Positions 17,416 through 26,253 are shown, numbered from the stretch's first letter. The stretch is DNA of 64,000 bases from Roseovarius sp. A-2 (GCF_002072155.1 NZ_BDIY01000025.1:1-64000), one strand, 5' to 3'. A program made the numbers and translations. Notes: a model not told the origin generated them from the sequence alone.

Positions 17416-17784
17416 TTTTTAATTCCTTATGCTGCTCAGATTACCTGCATTTTTTGTGTCATTATGCGCCTTTTCCCGCCGCGTTATCAATCCAAAACTG
17501 CGAATCGCCAGGTCCGCACGCTCCCATTGAGGCAAAAATATGTTTCGAATGGCTAAATTGACTCACTTTGCACGGCACGGGCGACCGGCGTCTTCGCGAA
17601 CATCCATCTGGTTGCGCTAACTTGATCGTGGTTGCGCTAACTGCGTGAAATCGCCCTGTTATTTTACGGAAACGTCATGTTAAGAGGCGCGCAGCCGGGC
17701 AAGGTGCCCGACCGGCGCCGCCCGCCGGCGCCCCCTCTGTGATCCCGCGTTCCCGCGGAATTCGACGAACAGGAGTAAGGCGAC
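17416..17784. promoter_or_regulatory. chvI-pckA divergent regulatory region
   Basis: This 369-bp region has no gene. The half next to chvI (17416-17560) is AT-rich and should hold the chvI promoter. The half next to pckA carries the tandem 14-bp repeat at 17609-17642, then a GC-rich stretch with self-complementary GGCGCC-type segments at 17710-17735, and a ribosome binding site AGGAG before pckA. Confidence 0.75.
17609..17642. promoter_or_regulatory. Tandem 14-bp direct repeat, candidate pckA operator
   Basis: TGGTTGCGCTAACT occurs twice, at 17609-17622 and 17629-17642, with starts exactly 20 bp apart, about two helical turns. Each copy contains GTT-N5-AAC, an imperfect palindrome. Two sites on the same DNA face upstream of a gluconeogenic gene suggest cooperative repressor or activator binding. 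The regulator is not identified; LacI-type PckR controls pckA in Sinorhizobium. Confidence 0.65.
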
Positions 17785-19383
17785 ATGACATTCGGACGGG
17801 TCAACCCGCAATTCCGGCTGGAAGATCAAGGCATCACCGGACTGGGCAATGTCTATTACAACCTCATCGAACCGGCGCTGATCGAGGCCGCGCTCAAGCG
17901 CGACGAAGGCACCCTCGGACAGGGTGGCACGTTCCTGGTGACCACCGGCAAGTTCACCGGCCGCTCGCCCAAGGACAAGCACGTCGTCAAGACCGACAAC
18001 GTCGCGGACAGCATTTGGTGGGAGAACAACGCCGAGATGTCCCCGCAGGGCTTCGACGCGCTCTACGACGACATGCTGGCCTACATGAAGGACGGCGACT
18101 ATTTCGTGCAGGATCTCGTGGGCGGGGCCGATCCGGCCTATTCGATCAACGTGCGGATGATCTCGGAACTGGCCTGGCACAGTCTGTTCAACCGCACCAT
18201 GCTGCGCCGCCCCGAACGCGAGACGCTCGACGATTTCACCGCCGATTTCACGCTGATCAACTGCCCCGGCTTCAAGGCCGACCCCGAGCGTCACGGCTGC
18301 CGCTCCGAGACCGTGATCGCGATGAATTTCGAGCGCAAGCTGATCCTTGTGGCCAATACCGAATACGCCGGCGAAAACAAAAAATCCGTCTTCAGCCTGC
18401 TCAACTACCTGCTGCCCGAAAAAGGCATCATGCCGATGCATTGCTCGGCCAACCACGCGCAGGGCAATCCGGTCGATACCGCCGTCTTCTTCGGCCTGTC
18501 GGGCACCGGCAAGACCACCCTCTCCGCCGATCCCGCGCGCACGCTTCTGGGCGATGACGAACATGGCTGGTCGGATCGCGGCACCTTCAATTTCGAGGGC
18601 GGCTGCTACGCCAAGACCATCAGTCTCGACCCCGATGCCGAGCCCGAGATCTACGCCACCACGTCGAAATTCGGCACCATCATCGAGAACATGGTCTTCG
18701 ACCCCGAGACGTTCGCGCTCGATTTCGAGGACGATTCACTTACCGCCAACATGCGCTGCGCCTACCCGCTGCACTATATCTCGAACGCCTCCGAGACGGC
18801 GCTTGGCGGGCATCCCAAGAACATCATCATGCTGACGTGCGATGCCTTCGGCGTGCTACCCCCCATCGCGCGGCTGACACCGGCGCAGGCGATGTATCAC
18901 TTCCTGTCGGGCTTCACCGCCAAGGTCGCGGGCACCGAGCGTGGCGTGACCGAGCCGCAGCCCACCTTCTCCACCTGCTTCGGCGCGCCCTTCATGCCGC
19001 GCCGCCCCGAGGTCTACGGCAACCTGCTCAAGGCCAAGATCGCCAAGCACGGCGCGACCTGCTGGCTGGTCAATACCGGCTGGACGGGGGGGGCCTACGG
19101 CACAGGCTCGCGCATGCCCATTCAGGCGACGCGCGCGCTGCTGACGGCAGCCCTCGACGGCTCGCTCGGCGATGCCGAGTTCCGCAAGGACGAGAATTTC
19201 GGCTTCGACGTGCCGGTCGCGGTGCCGGACGTGGCCGAAGTCCTGCTCGACCCGCGCCGCACTTGGGACGATCCCGAGGCCTATGACCGCCAGGCCGCCA
19301 AGCTGGTCGGCATGTTCGCCGACAATTTCGCCCAGTATGTCCCTTATATCGACGAGGACGTGAAGGCGGCGGCCCTCGGCTGA
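17785..19383 (+). CDS. pckA: Phosphoenolpyruvate carboxykinase (ATP)
   Basis: A 532-residue enzyme that converts oxaloacetate and ATP to phosphoenolpyruvate, the first committed step of gluconeogenesis. Visible motifs are the P-loop FGLSGTGKTTLSADP, LLGDDEHGW (metal and nucleotide binding), and NMRCAYPLHYISNAS; the substrate-site GKFTGRSPKDKH is near residue 55. It is full length. AGGAG lies 9 nt before the ATG. It is divergent from chvI, as in other Alphaproteobacteria where ChvGI and the PTS link carbon status with envelope signals. A tandem repeat 143 bp upstream is a likely control site. Confidence 0.98.
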   Translation: MTFGRVNPQFRLEDQGITGLGNVYYNLIEPALIEAALKRDEGTLGQGGTFLVTTGKFTGRSPKDKHVVKTDNVADSIWWENNAEMSPQGFDALYDDMLAYMKDGDYFVQDLVGGADPAYSINVRMISELAWHSLFNRTMLRRPERETLDDFTADFTLINCPGFKADPERHGCRSETVIAMNFERKLILVANTEYAGENKKSVFSLLNYLLPEKGIMPMHCSANHAQGNPVDTAVFFGLSGTGKTTLSADPARTLLGDDEHGWSDRGTFNFEGGCYAKTISLDPDAEPEIYATTSKFGTIIENMVFDPETFALDFEDDSLTANMRCAYPLHYISNASETALGGHPKNIIMLTCDAFGVLPPIARLTPAQAMYHFLSGFTAKVAGTERGVTEPQPTFSTCFGAPFMPRRPEVYGNLLKAKIAKHGATCWLVNTGWTGGAYGTGSRMPIQATRALLTAALDGSLGDAEFRKDENFGFDVPVAVPDVAEVLLDPRRTWDDPEAYDRQAAKLVGMFADNFAQYVPYIDEDVKAAALG

Positions 19384-19407
19384 GGGTTTGAGCGGGGGCG
19401 TTTTCTT

Positions 19408-19433
19408 GGGCCTGCGGCGTTGGCCGTAGGCCC
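19408..19433 (+). terminator. Hairpin downstream of pckA
   Basis: GGGCCTGCGGC and GCCGTAGGCCC pair into an 11-bp stem with one mismatch and a 4-nt loop, 24 bp after the pckA stop. No T-run follows. A second perfect palindrome, GGCCCGCGCGCGGGCC, lies at 19459-19474. Both may limit read-through into the following AT-rich island. Confidence 0.45.
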
Positions 19434-19474
19434 GAGCGCGCCACCCTGCTCCCCGGACGGCCCGCGCGCGGGCC

Positions 19475-19745
19475 TTGCAAACCCGCGCCCTGCGGTTGCC
19501 CGTGGTGATGCGCGCGGCGTTTGACGGGAACCAGACCGGAGTCGACATGCTGTTATTCTGCAGCCACTCCCAAACTGTTGTTGCAACCAAACCTTACTAT
19601 GGAAGGTGCGGAGTACCGCTACATTGAGAGTTAAGTGCATTTGCGGGCTCTAATGCAGGGGGTTGTTTTGTTAGCGTACGCAAGTTATTTGCCTTTGCCT
19701 GAGAAAAGGATCTCTATTCGCTGCCCCGTTTGAGGGACTAATAAC
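19475..19745. other. AT-richer intergenic stretch before the HEPN-like gene
   Basis: Base composition drops clearly from about 19540 onward compared with flanking genes. No coding sequence is supported here. The stretch presumably contains the promoter of the gene at 19746 and the left edge of an acquired segment; I saw no tRNA or obvious attachment-site repeat. Confidence 0.5.
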
Positions 19746-20327
19746 ATGGGTTCAATAGGGGATTGGAACTGGGCTATTGCGGTAGCCTCTGCCCGGTACA
19801 ATGCGTTAATTGTCGAGGATATTTTCTCAAAATGGCCAAATGACCAGCCGCACCCCCCTGTACATGAGATCATATTCTGCGCAACGAATCTGGCATTTGC
19901 CACAGAACTATTCCTTAAGGCCGCATGTGTCGCTTGCAGTGGAAAAGTGCCTCCCGGCGGGCACAAGCTTCGAACAATCTTTATGAACATACCAAAGCAT
20001 GATAGACAAAAGATCATCGCTAAGTATGACAAAATTTTCGCGTCAAAATATTGCGATCTCAGAAACGGGGAAATCTGGTTCAGACTTAACGATAGTGATC
20101 TTCCCGCTGAAAAACGGCCAACAAGTTTATTGGAAGTTTTAGATCATTATTCAACAAGCTATGAGGATTGGCGTTATATTTTTGCGATCCGAAACGACGC
20201 AAATCCATCAAACCTGCGCGGGCTACATTACTCTCGCCTCATGTGTCTATGTGAAGCGACAGACCAACACTTGCAAAACCGGTTCCCGGAGATCGTGCGG
20301 AGAAATGAGGTCACCATCCTTTCGTAA
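19746..20327 (+). CDS. HEPN-like domain protein, orphan, probably acquired
   Basis: A 193-residue protein encoded in markedly AT-richer DNA than its neighbours, with many AAA, AAT and TTA codons. The segment FATELFLKAACVACSGKV followed by GGHKLRTIFMNIPKHDRQKI matches the helical pattern 'A-x-E-L-x-L-K-x-L ... H-x-L-x-x-L-F-x-x-L-P' typical of HEPN proteins, and YEDWRYIFAI resembles the WRYxYE block of that group. HEPN proteins are often RNases or partners of nucleotidyltransferase antitoxins in toxin-antitoxin and defence systems. Here no partner gene is adjacent and the classical R-x4-6-H catalytic motif is not evident, so the activity is uncertain. Confidence 0.6.
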   Translation: MGSIGDWNWAIAVASARYNALIVEDIFSKWPNDQPHPPVHEIIFCATNLAFATELFLKAACVACSGKVPPGGHKLRTIFMNIPKHDRQKIIAKYDKIFASKYCDLRNGEIWFRLNDSDLPAEKRPTSLLEVLDHYSTSYEDWRYIFAIRNDANPSNLRGLHYSRLMCLCEATDQHLQNRFPEIVRRNEVTILS

Positions 20328-20652
20328 TCTCTCGCCCGCAAAACCTCATAATTCAGTGAGGAGCCGCTTAGTAACTATTCCGACCAAACGCTGAGGGGCA
20401 GTGACTTTGGAAATCGTTCTTGCTGCGTATTGCTGCCAGTCGTGGGCGGCGCAGCAAAACTCCGCTCCCCGCCCAACCTCACCGCAACGTCGAGCGCGTC
20501 AAGCATCCCGACGACCGACCGCGAGGCGGTGTCCCCCACCTCTCGCACCCGCAGCATCCTGACGGGGAATGAACGGCCCGTCCGGCCCCTGCCTCCGACC
20601 GGTGCGGTCAGGACGGGTTAACCCATGGCCGCCCCCCGGTTCAGGGCCTCGC
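20328..20652. other. 325-bp gap after the HEPN-like gene
   Basis: Composition returns to high GC from about 20430. A 60-codon minus-strand frame (20375-20557) starts MLRVREVGDTASRSVV and looks protein-like over its first 35 residues, but it lacks a ribosome binding site and I recognise no family; it may be a remnant of a longer gene. No terminator with a T-run was seen. Confidence 0.35.
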
Positions 20653-21426
20653 CTAGAGCAGCACCACCCCCCGCCGGATCAGGTTTACCCCCGCGATCAG
20701 CAGCACCCAGAGCGTGACCTTGCGAAACGTATCCTGATCGAACCGGTCCTGGAGCCAGAACCCCAGCCCGATCCCCAGCAGCGCCGGCGGCACCAGCCCG
20801 AGCGACAGCGGCAGCGTCTCGGCGCGCAGCACGCCCGAGCCCAGATGCGACACCAGCAGCAGCACAGCGCCCAGCCCGTAGATCACCCCCTGCACGCGCA
20901 TCTGCTCGGTTTTCTCCGTCCCGCGCGCCATCAGCATCGCCACCGTCGGTGGCCCCCAAATCCCTGATAACCCACCGAAAAGACCCGACAGCGCGCCCAT
21001 CCCCGCCTCGCCGCGCGCACCGCCTTCGGGCGACAGGCGCAGGCCCCGTCCAAGCAGAGTGGAGAGTGCATAGGCGGTGATCAGCGGCCCGATGAACAGG
21101 AACATCGCCGCAGGCGGCAGGCGCGGCACCGCTTGCGCCGCCAGCACCATCACCGCCCCGCCCGCCAGCAGGAACACCCGGAACCGCAGGACCGAGGCGA
21201 GTGCTGCGCCGACGCCCTGCCGCAAGGCCTGCCACAGGTTTGTCGCCAGCGTCGGCAGGATCAGCCCAGCCAATGCGAGATCGGGTGGCATCATCGTACT
21301 CAACCCCGCGATCAAAACCGTCGGCATTGCAAACCCCACCACGCCCTTGACCAGCCCCGCGCAAATCGCCACGAGAAAGGCTAGGCTCCAGCCCCAGACC
21401 GGGCCAATGTCGAAAAACATATCCAT
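20653..21426 (-). CDS. TauE/SafE-family sulfite/organosulfonate exporter-like permease
   Basis: A 257-residue integral membrane protein with about 8 hydrophobic helices. The first repeat has FLVAICAGLVKGVVGFAMP, and the second has GLFGGLSGIWGPPTVAML, the paired G-x-x-K-G-x-x-G and G-x-x-x-G-x-x-G-x-x-P motifs of the TauE/SafE family. Members move sulfite, sulfoacetate or other small anions; the substrate here is unknown. It is a single gene, divergent from mcd with 145 bp between them. Confidence 0.88.
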   Translation of the reverse strand: MDMFFDIGPVWGWSLAFLVAICAGLVKGVVGFAMPTVLIAGLSTMMPPDLALAGLILPTLATNLWQALRQGVGAALASVLRFRVFLLAGGAVMVLAAQAVPRLPPAAMFLFIGPLITAYALSTLLGRGLRLSPEGGARGEAGMGALSGLFGGLSGIWGPPTVAMLMARGTEKTEQMRVQGVIYGLGAVLLLVSHLGSGVLRAETLPLSLGLVPPALLGIGLGFWLQDRFDQDTFRKVTLWVLLIAGVNLIRRGVVLL

Positions 21427-21505
21427 ACCTGCGTGTTAGCATGGCTCTAGCTCCGCAGTACAATAAATCAATACGCAATTTTAGATCAAAAAAATGCGAC
21501 AATTG

Positions 21506-21536
21506 GCATAATAGTTGCGCTGCACCTGCATAATAG
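21506..21536. promoter_or_regulatory. GCATAATAG direct repeat upstream of mcd
   Basis: The 9-mer GCATAATAG occurs at 21506-21514 and 21528-21536, starts 22 bp apart (two helical turns), inside an AT-rich 145-bp region between the TauE gene and mcd. The downstream copy ends 36 bp before the mcd start. It could be an operator or part of the promoter. Confidence 0.4.
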
Positions 21537-21571
21537 ATAAAAGTCACCAGATCAGGAAAAGGATGCGATTC

Positions 21572-23260
21572 ATGGCACATGACGGACAGGACATTGCAAT
21601 GGCCCAAACCACGATTCTGAGCGACCTTCTGGCACTGACCGGGGCCGCCATTGGCCCAGTCGAGACAGTGCTCGAGCGTGCGAAAGCCTCTGTTGGCGCG
21701 CTTGTGACGGTGGATGGCCGGGTGTCCGGAGCCGCGATCGAGACGCATCAGACCGCCGCGCATGGCTTGGCCTGGCTGGCCACCTATGTCGAATCCCTGC
21801 GCCAGATGCAACATTGGGCCACCCGGCTAGAGGAACAGGGTCAGTTCGGCGAGGTGGAGCAGCTGATTCACCAGATCGCGTTCGGCGAATACCTGCATCA
21901 GATCTATGGCGGCATCCAGATGAACCAGGGCGAAATGGTGCGCCTGCGGGATTTGGGGCTGAGCCAGGACGACATGCGCGCGCTGATGGAGCCTGCGGTG
22001 ATGACGCTGACGCAATCGGGCAACACGCAAGACGCGCGCACCCGGCTGGTGGAATTGATGCAGGAACGCGCCGCCGAGATCACCGTGGGGCGCAGCGGGC
22101 TAGATGACGAGTTGGAGATGATCCGCGAGCAGTTCCGCCGCTTTGCCGTGGAAAAGGTCGAGCCGCACGCGCATGAGTGGCATCTCAAGGATGAATTGAT
22201 CCCGATGGAGATCATCGAGGAACTGGCGGAAATGGGCGTCTTCGGCTTGACCATCCCCGAAGAATTCGGCGGGCTGGGCCTCAGCAAGGCGTCGATGTGC
22301 GTGGTCTCGGAAGAGCTGTCGCGCGGTTATATCGGGGTTGGCAGCCTTGGCACCCGCTCAGAAATCGCGGCCGAGTTGATCCTTGCCGGGGGCACGCAGG
22401 AGCAGAAGGAAAAATGGCTTCCCAAGCTGGCCAGTGCCGAAACGCTGCCGACGGCCGTTTTCACAGAGCCCAACACCGGCTCTGACCTTGGTGCGCTGCG
22501 CACCCGGGCCGTGCGCGACGAGAATGGCGACTGGAAAGTGACCGGCAACAAGACCTGGATCACCCATGCCGCGCGCACCCATGTGATGACGCTTCTGGCG
22601 CGCACGGTGCCCGACACCACCGATCACCGGGGCCTGTCGATGCTCCTGGCCGAGAAAGAGCCAGGCACCGATGAGCACCCCTTCCCCACCCCCGGCATGA
22701 CCGGCGGCGAGATCGAGGTGTTGGGTTATCGCGGCATGAAGGAATACGAACTTGGCTTCGATAATTTCCACGTCAAGGGCGAGAACCTGCTCGGGGGCGA
22801 AGAGGGCAAGGGCTTCAAACAGCTGATGGAGACCTTTGAATCCGCCCGCATCCAGACCGCCGCTCGGGCCATTGGCGTGGCGCAATCGGCGCTCGATGTG
22901 GCGATGAAATACGCGCAGGATCGCAAGCAGTTCGGCAAGCCGCTGATCGCCTTCCCGCGCGTCTCGGGCAAGCTGGCGATGATGGCGGTAGAGATCATGG
23001 TGGCACGGCAGCTGACCTATTTCTCGGCCTGGGAAAAAGACAACGGGCGGCGCTGTGACCTGGAGGCAGGGATGGCCAAGCTCCTCGGCGCGCGCGTCGC
23101 CTGGGCGGCGGCGGATAACGGGCTGCAGATCCATGGCGGCAACGGCTTTGCGCTGGAATACACCATCAGCCGGATTCTATGTGATGCGCGTATCCTCAAT
23201 ATCTTTGAGGGGGCGGCGGAAATCCAGGCGCAGGTGATTGCACGGCGGTTGCTGGGGTAG
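21572..23260 (+). CDS. mcd: (2S)-methylsuccinyl-CoA dehydrogenase (ethylmalonyl-CoA pathway)
   Basis: A 562-residue FAD acyl-CoA dehydrogenase with an unusual N-terminal extension of about 170 residues (DLLALTGAAIGPVE, ETHQTAAHGLAWLATYVE) before the ACAD fold. That extension and the length identify Mcd, which oxidises methylsuccinyl-CoA to mesaconyl-CoA during acetate assimilation. ACAD features include TIPEEFGGLGLSKASM, TAVFTEPNTGSDLGALRTRA, GNKTWITHA, KQFGKPLIAFPRV and LQIHGGNGFALEYTISRIL. Electrons go to EtfAB. ATG 21572 follows AGGAAAAGG; 21599 is an alternative. Other pathway genes (ccr, ecm) are outside the window. Confidence 0.92.
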   Translation: MAHDGQDIAMAQTTILSDLLALTGAAIGPVETVLERAKASVGALVTVDGRVSGAAIETHQTAAHGLAWLATYVESLRQMQHWATRLEEQGQFGEVEQLIHQIAFGEYLHQIYGGIQMNQGEMVRLRDLGLSQDDMRALMEPAVMTLTQSGNTQDARTRLVELMQERAAEITVGRSGLDDELEMIREQFRRFAVEKVEPHAHEWHLKDELIPMEIIEELAEMGVFGLTIPEEFGGLGLSKASMCVVSEELSRGYIGVGSLGTRSEIAAELILAGGTQEQKEKWLPKLASAETLPTAVFTEPNTGSDLGALRTRAVRDENGDWKVTGNKTWITHAARTHVMTLLARTVPDTTDHRGLSMLLAEKEPGTDEHPFPTPGMTGGEIEVLGYRGMKEYELGFDNFHVKGENLLGGEEGKGFKQLMETFESARIQTAARAIGVAQSALDVAMKYAQDRKQFGKPLIAFPRVSGKLAMMAVEIMVARQLTYFSAWEKDNGRRCDLEAGMAKLLGARVAWAAADNGLQIHGGNGFALEYTISRILCDARILNIFEGAAEIQAQVIARRLLG

Positions 23261-23341
23261 ATTTGGTCTGGCCCTGGGTCGCCGTTCCGCATCCCGCGCG
23301 AAACGCACCCAAGATGCCGCGCGGTCGCCGGGTCATCCCCT

Positions 23342-24304
23342 TCAATCTGGCTGAAAGATCGTCCCTGCCTGCAACGCCTGCCCCGTGCGCCAGATCAGCC
23401 CCGCGATGATCAAGCAGAGCAGCGCCAAGAGCCCCAGCCCGATCAGCCGATGCCCCGCCGAGCCGGTCATCTGCGCGTGGCCAAGACTGGCCAGCACCGC
23501 CCCCGCCACCGGAAAGCTCAGCGCCCAGAAGGCGAGCGAGAAGGGCAAACGCAGCAGTTTCGGCAATTGCACCGCCACGATCAGCGTGAAGAGATAGGCG
23601 CAGTTCAACAGGACCCGCGCGAATTCATCCACCCCGCCAACGAGCGCCACCCAAGCCAGATAGCCCACCGAGGGCGGCGCGATCAGGATCACCAACGAGG
23701 GCTGCAACCGCTCGGGCAGGGGATCGTGAAAGATCAGCCGGTTCATCACCAGCACCAGCATCACGATCCAGAAGATCAGCCCGACGCTGGTAAAGAACCA
23801 GCTGATCTCGATATAACCCAGAGGCACGCCCGCAATCGCCACGATCACGTTGCCGACGGCGGGAATGAACCACGCGGGCGAGAGGTGGCCGTGCTGGAAC
23901 GACCGCGCGCTGATCCAGCCGTTCACCACGGCGAGTGTCAGTGCCAGTTGCATCGGCACGGCGATGAGCCACATCGCACGTGCCAGCCCCGGATAAGGGA
24001 CCAGCATGACGATGGACATCAGCACCAGCGCAATGGAAATCGCCGGGAAGAACGCGAGCTTGACGGGATGTTGCCATTCGGCCTGCACGGCACCCGGGTG
24101 GCGCAGCAGCTTGGCCAGATAGCCCACGGCGATCACGGCAAAGATGCCCATGGTCAGCCAGTGCGCCAAGGCCGAGGCGAGATGGTCAAACCCCATCGCC
24201 GCCTCGCCCGCGCGCAGCGCGAGGGTAAAACCGCACAACCCCATCACTATGGTAAAGAGCGTCACCGGCATGTGTTGCAGACGACTGCCCGTCATGTCGC
24301 TCAC
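23342..24304 (-). CDS. SLAC1/TDT-family anion channel-like protein
   Basis: A 320-residue membrane protein with about 10 hydrophobic helices. The N-terminus RLQHMPVTLFTIVMGLCGFTLA, with helix-loop repeats such as HPVKLAFFPAISIALVL, matches the TDT (tellurite-resistance/dicarboxylate transporter) superfamily that includes TehA and plant SLAC1. These are low-selectivity anion channels. Its start codon overlaps the stop of the fumarylacetoacetase-family gene by ATGA, so the two are co-translated and the channel may carry the hydrolase substrate or product. Confidence 0.85.
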   Translation of the reverse strand: MSDMTGSRLQHMPVTLFTIVMGLCGFTLALRAGEAAMGFDHLASALAHWLTMGIFAVIAVGYLAKLLRHPGAVQAEWQHPVKLAFFPAISIALVLMSIVMLVPYPGLARAMWLIAVPMQLALTLAVVNGWISARSFQHGHLSPAWFIPAVGNVIVAIAGVPLGYIEISWFFTSVGLIFWIVMLVLVMNRLIFHDPLPERLQPSLVILIAPPSVGYLAWVALVGGVDEFARVLLNCAYLFTLIVAVQLPKLLRLPFSLAFWALSFPVAGAVLASLGHAQMTGSAGHRLIGLGLLALLCLIIAGLIWRTGQALQAGTIFQPD

Positions 24305-24999
24305 TCCGCCGGGCCGATGCTCAGATGCAGCGGGGCAAGGCCGTCAACCTCGCCCAGCAGCACATTGCCCGACCCTACCGGGCCGACACCGGCCGGCGTG
24401 CCGGTATAGATCAGATCCCCCGGTTGCAGGTGATAGAACCGCGACAGATGCGCGATGACCTCGGGCACGGACCAGACCATGTCCGACAGCCGCGCCTCTT
24501 GCGTCACCGTGCCGTCCACCGCCAACCGGATCGCCTGACCGCCGATCTCGCCAAATTCGGCCTTGGGCGTAATCGGGGCGATGATTGCCGAATGCTCGAA
24601 ATCCTTGCCCAGATCCCAAGGGCGGCGCTTCTCCTTGGCCACCCCTTGCAGGTCGCGGCGCGTCAGGTCGATGCCGCAAGCATAGCCATAGACCGCCACC
24701 ATCGCCTCTGCTTCACTGACGCGGAACGCGGGGCCGCCCATTGCCACCACGAATTCCATCTCATAGTGGCAGTTGGCGGTCTCCAGAGGATAGGGGATCG
24801 TCGCTCCGCTTAGGCAGATATCATGCGCCGATTTGTTAAAATACCACGGCGCCTCGCGGTCCACCTCGTTGCCCATCTCGGCGGCATGGGCGGCATAGTT
24901 GCGCCCAACGCAGAAAATCCGCCGCACCGGAAAGGCCCCGGCTTCTCCCTCGACAGGGACAAGGGGGGCGGCTGGAACGGTGAATAGCGGCTCTGTCAT
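24301..24999 (-). CDS. Fumarylacetoacetate hydrolase family protein
   Basis: A 232-residue FAH-fold enzyme. Motifs are IFCVGRNYAAHAAEM near residue 30, YEMEFVVAMGG (E-x-E metal ligands), GYACGIDLTRRDLQ (Asp ligand), KDFEHSAIIAPI, and PGDLIYTGTPAGVGPV. The length fits the fumarylpyruvate hydrolase / acylpyruvase branch, which cleaves beta-diketo acids to pyruvate plus an acid. The exact substrate cannot be assigned. It is 73 bp after phnM on the same strand and 4-bp overlaps the anion-channel gene. Confidence 0.9.
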   Translation of the reverse strand: MTEPLFTVPAAPLVPVEGEAGAFPVRRIFCVGRNYAAHAAEMGNEVDREAPWYFNKSAHDICLSGATIPYPLETANCHYEMEFVVAMGGPAFRVSEAEAMVAVYGYACGIDLTRRDLQGVAKEKRRPWDLGKDFEHSAIIAPITPKAEFGEIGGQAIRLAVDGTVTQEARLSDMVWSVPEVIAHLSRFYHLQPGDLIYTGTPAGVGPVGSGNVLLGEVDGLAPLHLSIGPAE

Positions 25000-25072
25000 G
25001 GCAGGCTCCGGGGCAAGCGGTTGAAATCGCGCCTGTTATGCGCCCCCGCCCCGGCCTTGTCAAAGCATCGGC

Positions 25073-26215
25073 TCAGCCTGCGCGCTGCCCCCGCGACCAG
25101 ACCCCGCGCAGGGCGGGCGCGTCGCCGCGCAGCCGGAACCGGATCAGATCGGCGCGCGCGCCCAGTTCCAGCCGTCCGCGATCCGTCAGCCCCACGGCAC
25201 GCGCCGGGTTCATGGTGACGGTGGCCAACCCGCGCGCCATGCATCCCCAGCGATGGCCCAGCTGCACCGCCGCCAAGAGCAGCGCCGAGGGCACGTAATC
25301 CGACGACAGGATATCGAGATGCCCCAGATCGGCCAGGTCGCTGGCGGCGACATTGCCGGAATGCGATCCACCCCGGATCAGGTTGGGCGCGCCCATGATG
25401 ACGGAGATGCCGCGCGCATGACATGCGCGCGCCGCCTCAGCCGTGGTGGGAAACTCCGCCAGCCGGATGCCATGGCCATGCGACACGGCGACCTGCGCCT
25501 CGGTGGTGTCATCATGGCTGGCCAGCACTGCGCCATAGCGCGTGGCATGGGCCACCGCCGCCGCCTCGTGCCGGTCGCCATTGGCGGCGCGCAGCGTCTT
25601 CAACTGCGCGATATGGGCCTCGAATTCGACGTCGTTCATCGCGTGCTTGCCCTTCATGTAGGCCTCGAGCTTGGTCAGATCGCGAAACTGCCGCTGCCCG
25701 GGCGTGTGGTCCATCAGGCTGACGATGCCGACCCGGTCCTCAGGCCCGAATTCCTCCATCTCCTCTTCCAGAGTCTCGGAACAGACCTCGGCGCGCAGAT
25801 GCAGGAAATGGCTGATCCTGAGCGCATCCTCGGCCCGCAGACTCAGCAATTCATTGGCGAGGCCACGCGCGTATTTCTTGTAACGCGCCGCACCTGTGGG
25901 CACAGACCCCACGCGCATCGCGTCGAACACGGTGGTGATCCCGGTGCTGGCCAATTCCGCGTCATGTGCGAGGATGGCGGCGTCATGCGGCCAGTCGACC
26001 TTGGGACGCGGCTGTATATGACGCTCCAGATTGTCGGTATGCAGCTCGATCAGGCCGGGAGCGAGGTAATCTCCGCCGCAATCCACCGCTCCCCGGGGCA
26101 CCGTCGTGCCAGTGTCGATACCGGTGATCTGCGCGTCCTCGATATGCACCGATCCGGGGCGCACCTCGCCCGGCAGGATCAACACGGCATTGGCGAGAAT
26201 GAGGGTTTCTGTCAT
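25073..26215 (-). CDS. phnM: Alpha-D-ribose 1-methylphosphonate 5-triphosphate diphosphatase
   Basis: A 380-residue amidohydrolase-superfamily enzyme. The metal motif is APGLIELHTDNLERH (H-x-D-N variant typical of PhnM), with KKYARGL, LMDHTPGQRQFRD, LASHDDTTEAQV and the C-terminal ILSSDYVPSALL and NPARAVGLTDRG. It removes pyrophosphate from 5-triphosphoribosyl phosphonate, giving the substrate of PhnJ. It is separated from phnN by the divergent DUF1045 gene but reads in the same direction as phnGHIJKLN. Confidence 0.96.
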   Translation of the reverse strand: MTETLILANAVLILPGEVRPGSVHIEDAQITGIDTGTTVPRGAVDCGGDYLAPGLIELHTDNLERHIQPRPKVDWPHDAAILAHDAELASTGITTVFDAMRVGSVPTGAARYKKYARGLANELLSLRAEDALRISHFLHLRAEVCSETLEEEMEEFGPEDRVGIVSLMDHTPGQRQFRDLTKLEAYMKGKHAMNDVEFEAHIAQLKTLRAANGDRHEAAAVAHATRYGAVLASHDDTTEAQVAVSHGHGIRLAEFPTTAEAARACHARGISVIMGAPNLIRGGSHSGNVAASDLADLGHLDILSSDYVPSALLLAAVQLGHRWGCMARGLATVTMNPARAVGLTDRGRLELGARADLIRFRLRGDAPALRGVWSRGQRAG

Positions 26216-26253
26216 GTCACTGTCACGCTTCTCTGTAAGGGGGCGTCAAACCG

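Noticed and set aside
20375..20557. 60-residue minus-strand frame MLRVREVGDTASRSVV...
   Set aside because: It has a protein-like start but no ribosome binding site, no family that I recognise, and could be a fragment; kept only as a note in the gap entry.
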